Shown: positions 16,383 through 21,490 of the stretch, piece by piece | Numbering within the stretch: the first letter of the stretch is position 1 | Layout of the letters: the number at the start of each line of letters is the position of its first letter | NCBI RefSeq assembly: GCF_000003605.2 | Contig: NW_003140813.1 | Coordinates: 207,773 to 229,262 of the forward strand | DNA length: 21,490 nt | Direction: 5' to 3' | DNA from: Saccoglossus kowalevskii | Taxonomy: Eukaryota; Hemichordata; Enteropneusta; Harrimaniidae | Position numbers and translations under genes: made by a program | Notes under the pieces: model-generated | Told to the model about the DNA's origin: nothing | Databases searched by the model: none | Seen by the model: only the letters and a program-made list of their open reading frames with translations

Positions 16383-19300
16383 ATGAACACTTCAAACACT
16401 GCCAGTGAGTGGGTTTTGAAGAGCTCCAACCATTCTGCTATCATTTTAGACAAACTGAACATTATGAGGGAAAACAATATTGGGACAGATTTACGACTAA
16501 GTAATGGCGAGCAGGAAGTTTCCTGTCATCGAGTTGTATTCACTGCTGTCAGTGAATTTGCTAAGAGAACTTTATACATAGATGAGCCCAACTCTGATGC
16601 AGGTACACTCCAAATTGACAATATGGATATTAAATCATTAGAACAATTTGTAGAGTATGTATATACTGGTCAGATAAAAGTAAATGATGAAAATGCCAAT
16701 AATTTGGTAAACATTGCTGAAATGTTTGAGGTGGAAACTCTGCGTGTTGAATGTATCGCTTTCATGAAGAGATTCACTAAAGTACCTGCAAATGCAGCAG
16801 ATTCAGGAAATACTTCACAGAAGGTTTCATCTCCTCAGAAATGTACTGTAGAAGTATTGAAGATGGCAGGTGGAGGTGATGCAGTCCAGTCATCAGTAAA
16901 GAAAAAAGTCAGTCTTACCGAGACAAGAAACACAGAAGAATTTGAGTCTAATTGTTCAACAGCAAAGGAAGTTAACATAAATAAGGATTCTGATGACAGT
17001 GAAGTTGAAGATGGAAAACCATCTGGTGATGATAGTCAAGATTGTGATTGGTCTCCTCAAACAGTAAAACGACAAGAAACTTTGTCTAGAAGATGTAAAA
17101 AAACTCCAAATTTGGCTTCACGCTTTGGTGCTCGAAGACACGATAAACTATCTGCCAAAAAACCCAGAAGACCATTGAGTGTACCGAATCAGCAATGCAC
17201 ATTTTGCAATAAAAGTTTTTCTGCTGACCGCCTGAAAAAGCACATGAGAATACATACTGGTGAGAAGCCATACATTTGTAATGTATGTGGAGACCAATTT
17301 ACTGTTAGTTCTAACCTTTATAGACACTGTCGCAGTAAGCATGGTAAAGCAACCCCCGAAATGATTGGGAGAAATATGAACACATCTGTTGTGCAAGAAA
17401 TTGAGGAAGATTCAATGAGTAGTTCAACTTCACAAACAAGTCAAAATATTGCAGAGAAAATAGGGTCTGAAAAGCGTACTTTTGAGAGGAAAGGAGAGGA
17501 TTTACAGGAATTTGTAATGTCACAAGAAGAAACAACTTCTGAAGCCTTAAATCAGTATAGTGCCGATGTTAATAATTTAAATGATCATGTTGGTGATGTA
17601 TCTTTAAGTACGAATGACATTGACTCACCCGAGAAGTCAGAAAAGAGACACACATCTCGATTTGAAAATAACAATAGTGTGAGTAGTGCTGTAAATAACA
17701 CCAACAGTTTCTCAAGTCCAAGTAAAAACACCCGAAGCAGAACAAACCTGAATGAGAATCTACAATGTGAAATATGTAATAAAACACTGTATGGTAGCAC
17801 TGGACTGAAAAGACACATGCGAATACACACTGGTGAACGACCATACTCGTGTAACCTCTGTGGCCAGTTATTCACTACAAGTTCAAATCTCTATAAGCAC
17901 TGTCGGACAAAACATGGGGGAGTAAAGCCGGAAATGATTGGTAAATGTTCCGAAAAAACGGCTACTTTAGACAAGTATTTCACTTGTAATGTTTGTGGGA
18001 GTCAGTTCACTACAAGTTCCAATGTGCATAAACACTGTCGAACAAAGCATGGTGAAGTGAATCCTGAAATGATCAGCAAACCACCAAGGAAGCAAGGAGA
18101 AGATTTATTGGAACACAGTAAGGATGAACTAATGTCAGAATCAAGTAATGATTGTGAGGAAGAAGGTGATTCACAGTTCGGTGATATGTTTAGTTGCCCA
18201 TTGTGTGATGAAACTTGTAGGGACATGAGTAAACTGAAGAATCATTTGAAAGAAAAGCATTCAAATGGCAGTAATAATCCTGTGGATAAGCAGAAAGATA
18301 CAAGACTCTCAATCACACAAATTAGTCCTGGCAGATTTATTGTGGATAATAATCTTGGTGCAGAGGAGCATGACAGAACTAAGGATGGGATATCAATTTC
18401 TGTTAAAGATACTGCACAAAAGGATGAAACTGATGTTCGTGATATTGGGGTTCCAGTAGATCCTGATCCTGACATAGTGACATCAATGAATATTGTTGCA
18501 GCTGCAGAACAAGAGAAAGTGCTATCCTTTGATGAAAACAATGACATGATTGTCACATATGGTGGGACTTGTGAAAAAGAATCCAACCTGGGATTGACAA
18601 ATGATGATACTTTAGGGAACACTGTTCTAATTAATGATAAACATAGCACAACTGAGGTAGATAAGGAGACTGGAACTAGTACAGCTACCCTGGATGATGA
18701 TAGTATTGCTATGACAGATAAAGAGGCTGGGGATGATGAAAATAGTACCACAGTCCTAGATGAGGAGGCAGAAACTAGTATTGCTGCCCAGGGTGCTGAG
18801 AAAGATGAGAAAGAGTTGGATCATTCAGATGATGTAACAAAAGATGGATTAAAATCAACAGAGGGAGGTACAGAATTCAACTGTCCTTTATGTGAGTTTC
18901 CATGCAACAACCTACTTGACTTCAAATTACATGTAAAACAATTACATCAAAGTACACAAAACTCTGACCAACAAACTACAAGGGCTCTTCATAAATGTAA
19001 TGTCTGCAACGAAACATTAGATAGTATTCATGCATTGAAACAGCATATGATGTCACACAGAAGTGACAAGAATTTTGTTTGCAAGGTTTGTGATGAAAGG
19101 CTAGTTTCAAATATTGCCCTGCATTTTCACTGTCGCAGTAAACATCCAGGGATAAAATTCAGAAGAAAGTCTGTGCAGATGAATTCCACAAATCAATTAA
19201 ATTGCCCATTATGTAAAATTCCATATGCAACACGAGTAGCACTTGATAAACATATACGCGAGTGCCACATGGAAGATTCAGAAGCTCTGAAGTTGGTGGA

Positions 19301-20924
19301 TCCTTTGTATGTGCAGCCTTTGGAAGGTCTCTCGCATAAAATTAAAAAGTCTGGTAAAATGTCATATGCTTGTACTTCTTGTGGAAAAAAATTCAGAGCC
19401 GCAAATAAAGCTAAGTTGCACATGCGTGCAGTCCATTTAGGGGAAAGGCCATATGTTTGTGAGAAGTGTGGCAGGTCTTTCGGCTACCCACAAACTCTTA
19501 AGCTCCATAACCAAACTGTTCATGAAAATCTGAGACCCTTTAAATGTACTGTGTGCAGTAAGGACTTTGCCCGAGAGGCAGGACTGAAAGATCACATGAA
19601 GTCGCATACAAAAGAAAAATCATACTTATGTCATCTGTGTGGAAAATCCTTTAGATACATACAGAGTTTTAATGCTCATAAAAAAATTCACAGCTATGAG
19701 AAACCCTATGAATGTGATTTGTGTAGTAAAGGGTTCAAGTCGAAAGGAAACTTAACTGATCATAAAAAACGTGTTCATCGAGCTGGTCCAACCACTGCAT
19801 GTCAAGTCTGCAATAAAGTTATGAATGTCAACTTCCTTAAGAAGCACATGATTACACATTCTGATTATCGTCCTCACACATGTCCGACTTGTGGAAAGAC
19901 ATTCAGAACTGGACTGAAAGATCATTTAAAGACGCATACAAAGGAGAAACCATTCCTGTGTCATTTGTGTGGGAAATCTTTTGGTTACATTCAGAGTTTG
20001 AATGCCCATAAAAAATTGCATAATGATGAAAAGCCCTTTGAATGCGAATTTTGTGGGAAGTTGTTTAAAAAAAAAGGAAACTTAACTGCTCATCAAAACC
20101 ATGTTCATAAAACTGGTCCTACTGCTGCCTGTGAAACTTGTGGAATCGTTTTGAATGTTAAGTGTATGAAAAAACACATGATTGCACATTCAGATCATCG
20201 CCCTCACACATGTCTTACTTGCGGTAAGAAGTTCAAGACTGAAAGAAACCTGCGAAATCATGAATCAACACATAATACAACTAGACCATTTGTATGTACT
20301 ATATGCAGAGTGACTTTCAAAGCACAGTATCAGTTGCTAAAACACAAGGCTACTCACAAGTTGCCTTTTCGTTGTGGCCATTGCAAACAAGGTTTCAAAA
20401 CAGAAGATTCCCTGCACATTCATCTGAAGATCCATTCCCGAAGGTTTGCTTGCAGCCAGTGTCATCACAGTTTTGATAGAAAGAAAAGTCTTGAAAATCA
20501 TCGAAAGTTCTGTAGATTTTTGCCCAACGCAGACAATGCTACTGAAGAGGTCCATCAAGTGGTATTCATTCAGCCAGTGACAGATATTGCTACTGAGGCC
20601 CATCCAGATATTGCTAGTGAGGCCCATTCAAATATTGCTACTGTGGTCCATTCAGATATTGCTACTGTGGTCCATTCAGATATTGCTACTGTGGTCCATT
20701 CAGATATTGCTACTGTGGTCCATCCAGATATTGCTACTGAGGCCCATCCAGATATTGCTACTGAGGCCCATTCAGGTATTTCTACTGTGGTCCATCCAGA
20801 TATTACTACTGAGAACCATCCAGGTATTGCTACTGTGGTTCATTCAGATATTGCTACTGAGGGTATTGACATTTGTGCTCAGGCAGTGGCAAGTCTTCAG
20901 GAAGTGATGACTACTTCATTATAA
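16383..20924 (+). CDS. BTB domain / 24 C2H2 zinc-finger protein
   Basis: A 1513-residue single-frame protein, expected to be nuclear and DNA-binding. BTB/POZ-like domain at about residues 18-131 (HSAIILDKLNIMREN, CHRVVFTAVSEFAKR, LEQFVEYVYTGQI), the usual N-terminal dimerisation and corepressor-binding module. C2H2 fingers: two at 272-320, two at 462-511, single fingers at 535-556, 605-626 and 834-855, three at 872-962, then fourteen nearly contiguous at 997-1377. Many linkers resemble TGEKP. Fingers 16 and 20 lack the usual aromatic residue and have a shortened loop; finger 17 is two residues short; the last finger is C2HC (Cys1377). Acidic, Ser/Thr-rich linkers fill about 630-830. Residues 1399-1494 are twelve octapeptide repeats. 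The start has A at -3 and directly precedes the BTB domain, which supports it. The whole frame lies in one 4.5-kb exon. Orthology is not assigned; a transcriptional repressor role is inference from the family. Confidence 0.93.
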   Translation: MNTSNTASEWVLKSSNHSAIILDKLNIMRENNIGTDLRLSNGEQEVSCHRVVFTAVSEFAKRTLYIDEPNSDAGTLQIDNMDIKSLEQFVEYVYTGQIKVNDENANNLVNIAEMFEVETLRVECIAFMKRFTKVPANAADSGNTSQKVSSPQKCTVEVLKMAGGGDAVQSSVKKKVSLTETRNTEEFESNCSTAKEVNINKDSDDSEVEDGKPSGDDSQDCDWSPQTVKRQETLSRRCKKTPNLASRFGARRHDKLSAKKPRRPLSVPNQQCTFCNKSFSADRLKKHMRIHTGEKPYICNVCGDQFTVSSNLYRHCRSKHGKATPEMIGRNMNTSVVQEIEEDSMSSSTSQTSQNIAEKIGSEKRTFERKGEDLQEFVMSQEETTSEALNQYSADVNNLNDHVGDVSLSTNDIDSPEKSEKRHTSRFENNNSVSSAVNNTNSFSSPSKNTRSRTNLNENLQCEICNKTLYGSTGLKRHMRIHTGERPYSCNLCGQLFTTSSNLYKHCRTKHGGVKPEMIGKCSEKTATLDKYFTCNVCGSQFTTSSNVHKHCRTKHGEVNPEMISKPPRKQGEDLLEHSKDELMSESSNDCEEEGDSQFGDMFSCPLCDETCRDMSKLKNHLKEKHSNGSNNPVDKQKDTRLSITQISPGRFIVDNNLGAEEHDRTKDGISISVKDTAQKDETDVRDIGVPVDPDPDIVTSMNIVAAAEQEKVLSFDENNDMIVTYGGTCEKESNLGLTNDDTLGNTVLINDKHSTTEVDKETGTSTATLDDDSIAMTDKEAGDDENSTTVLDEEAETSIAAQGAEKDEKELDHSDDVTKDGLKSTEGGTEFNCPLCEFPCNNLLDFKLHVKQLHQSTQNSDQQTTRALHKCNVCNETLDSIHALKQHMMSHRSDKNFVCKVCDERLVSNIALHFHCRSKHPGIKFRRKSVQMNSTNQLNCPLCKIPYATRVALDKHIRECHMEDSEALKLVDPLYVQPLEGLSHKIKKSGKMSYACTSCGKKFRAANKAKLHMRAVHLGERPYVCEKCGRSFGYPQTLKLHNQTVHENLRPFKCTVCSKDFAREAGLKDHMKSHTKEKSYLCHLCGKSFRYIQSFNAHKKIHSYEKPYECDLCSKGFKSKGNLTDHKKRVHRAGPTTACQVCNKVMNVNFLKKHMITHSDYRPHTCPTCGKTFRTGLKDHLKTHTKEKPFLCHLCGKSFGYIQSLNAHKKLHNDEKPFECEFCGKLFKKKGNLTAHQNHVHKTGPTAACETCGIVLNVKCMKKHMIAHSDHRPHTCLTCGKKFKTERNLRNHESTHNTTRPFVCTICRVTFKAQYQLLKHKATHKLPFRCGHCKQGFKTEDSLHIHLKIHSRRFACSQCHHSFDRKKSLENHRKFCRFLPNADNATEEVHQVVFIQPVTDIATEAHPDIASEAHSNIATVVHSDIATVVHSDIATVVHSDIATVVHPDIATEAHPDIATEAHSGISTVVHPDITTENHPGIATVVHSDIATEGIDICAQAVASLQEVMTTSL
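17196..18072 (+). repeat. Thrice-repeated finger plus PEMI motif module
   Basis: Within the zinc-finger gene, fingers 2, 4 and 5 share a VSSN/TSSN...HCR[ST]KHG helix end, followed four residues later by PEMI[GS] (residues 325-329, 516-520 and 561-565). Fingers 1-2 and 3-4 are whole duplicated pairs. Finger 5 repeats only the second finger plus the motif. This shows serial internal duplication that includes a non-finger tail. Confidence 0.75.
19581..20240 (+). repeat. In-frame 330-bp tandem duplication of four finger units
   Basis: Residues 1067-1176 and 1177-1286 align over 110 positions without gaps, with 75 identities. Both copies begin with GGACTGAAAGATCA (19581 and 19911) and end in TTCAGAACT or TTCAAGACT. 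The junction lies inside finger 17. Confidence 0.9.
20577..20864 (+). repeat. Coding 24-bp minisatellite, 12 copies
   Basis: Twelve exact-length 24-bp units encode octapeptides of the form H[SP]DIAT[VE][VA] near the C-terminus of the zinc-finger protein (residues 1399-1494). Copies 3-6 and several later ones end TVV, others EA. The central TVV copies are nearly identical in DNA. The reverse strand and another frame are also open purely because of this repeat. Confidence 0.95.
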
Positions 20925-21490
20925 GGTAATTGTGTAAAGTTGATACATCACCTGGCATTTTAAACCATTTTCATAAGCTACATTTTTGGAAACTTCTATT
21001 CCCTATGAAAATAACAAATTGCTGAAACAATAACCTTAGTTTGGCCAACGATGAGTAATATGATAGGTCATAATTATATGCAAATAACTAAATGTGAATT
21101 GTTTGCGTGGCAGCGTATATACTATGTTAAAGTGAATGTAGGTAGATATACGACACCAAATTAACTGGCTATACACGTCACGGTGAATCTTTCACTCGAT
21201 CACTGAGAATGCATCGCCTATAAAAAATAAGTAATAACCGGGTTGGTTTAGTGCTGTTGCACACACAGTACATGTTTATGTGCTAGTTGATTACCATCTA
21301 AACATGAACTTTGTCGACAGCGGAGCTGTTCATATTACTGATTGTCCGTTGTCGTCAACTTTACAATTTCAACTTCCTCTTCGAAACCACAAATCAGAAT
21401 GTTTTCAAATTTGATATGCAAGTACCTTGGATGGTTCTTTCTCGGATTTGTTCATTTCATGTCAAAATCTCAAATTCTCTATTTTTGGTA
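20925..21490 (+). other. Downstream non-coding region of the zinc-finger gene
   Basis: I see no gene. No AATAAA or ATTAAA lies between the stop codon and the window end. AAGGTAATT directly overlaps the stop (GT at 20926-20927) and resembles a 5' splice donor, so the transcript may be spliced within its 3' UTR or end beyond the window. A POU octamer on the minus strand lies near 21079. Confidence 0.45.

Noticed and set aside
17086-18751. Several minus-strand open frames of 61-169 codons
   Set aside because: All lie antisense to the zinc-finger coding sequence and mirror its Cys/His and Ser-rich codons; they are shadows.
20587-20907. A 106-codon plus-strand open frame rich in LLLWSIQI
   Set aside because: It is a shadow of the 24-bp minisatellite in another frame of the zinc-finger coding sequence; periodic DNA keeps several frames open.

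Overview
This is an animal nuclear window, AT-rich, with large non-coding stretches, many small non-autonomous transposons, low-complexity runs and only a few genes. A nuclear tRNA-Leu(CAA) with a short intron, C2H2 zinc-finger/BTB architecture, a death-fold gene and a LINE tail all point to a metazoan. The dispersed TTTGCATAA-type repeats and the LINE type would fit a marine invertebrate deuterostome (hemichordate or cephalochordate), but that assignment is inference and is held loosely.

Layout. 1-868: non-coding, with poly-C and TA microsatellites. 869-1558: tandem array of 61/62-bp units with two subtypes. 1630-3600: nested inverted copies of one interspersed repeat around GC-richer DNA. 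3600-5080: mostly empty. 5083-5205: tRNA-Leu(CAA) with a 39-nt intron and a T11 pol III terminator. 5224-8070: non-coding, with a CRE-like palindrome and a wobble-paired hairpin. 8076-8725: a compact, apparently intronless gene encoding 175 residues made almost entirely of two related death-fold (PYD/DED-like) domains. 8765-8926: a short TTAA-flanked inverted-repeat element immediately downstream. 10145-10764 (minus strand): the frameshifted C-terminal tail of a non-LTR retrotransposon ORF2. 11910-12244: a TA-flanked MITE candidate. 13326-13901: a 554-bp element with ~30-bp terminal inverted repeats and a perfect 11-bp target duplication. 14435-14553: another short inverted-repeat element. 15000-16000: repeats with TTTGCATAA motifs, plus several palindromes. 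16337-20924: a giant exon encoding a 1513-residue BTB/24-zinc-finger protein.

The two protein genes have no evident functional link. The zinc-finger protein is a predicted nuclear DNA-binding regulator whose finger array grew by an in-frame 330-bp tandem duplication with a visible hybrid-finger breakpoint. Its C-terminus is a 12-copy octapeptide minisatellite. The most unusual object is the death-fold-only gene: two ~77-residue repeats, 53% identical to each other, with no effector domain. This is the architecture of adaptor- or decoy-type regulators of apoptosis and inflammasome signalling.
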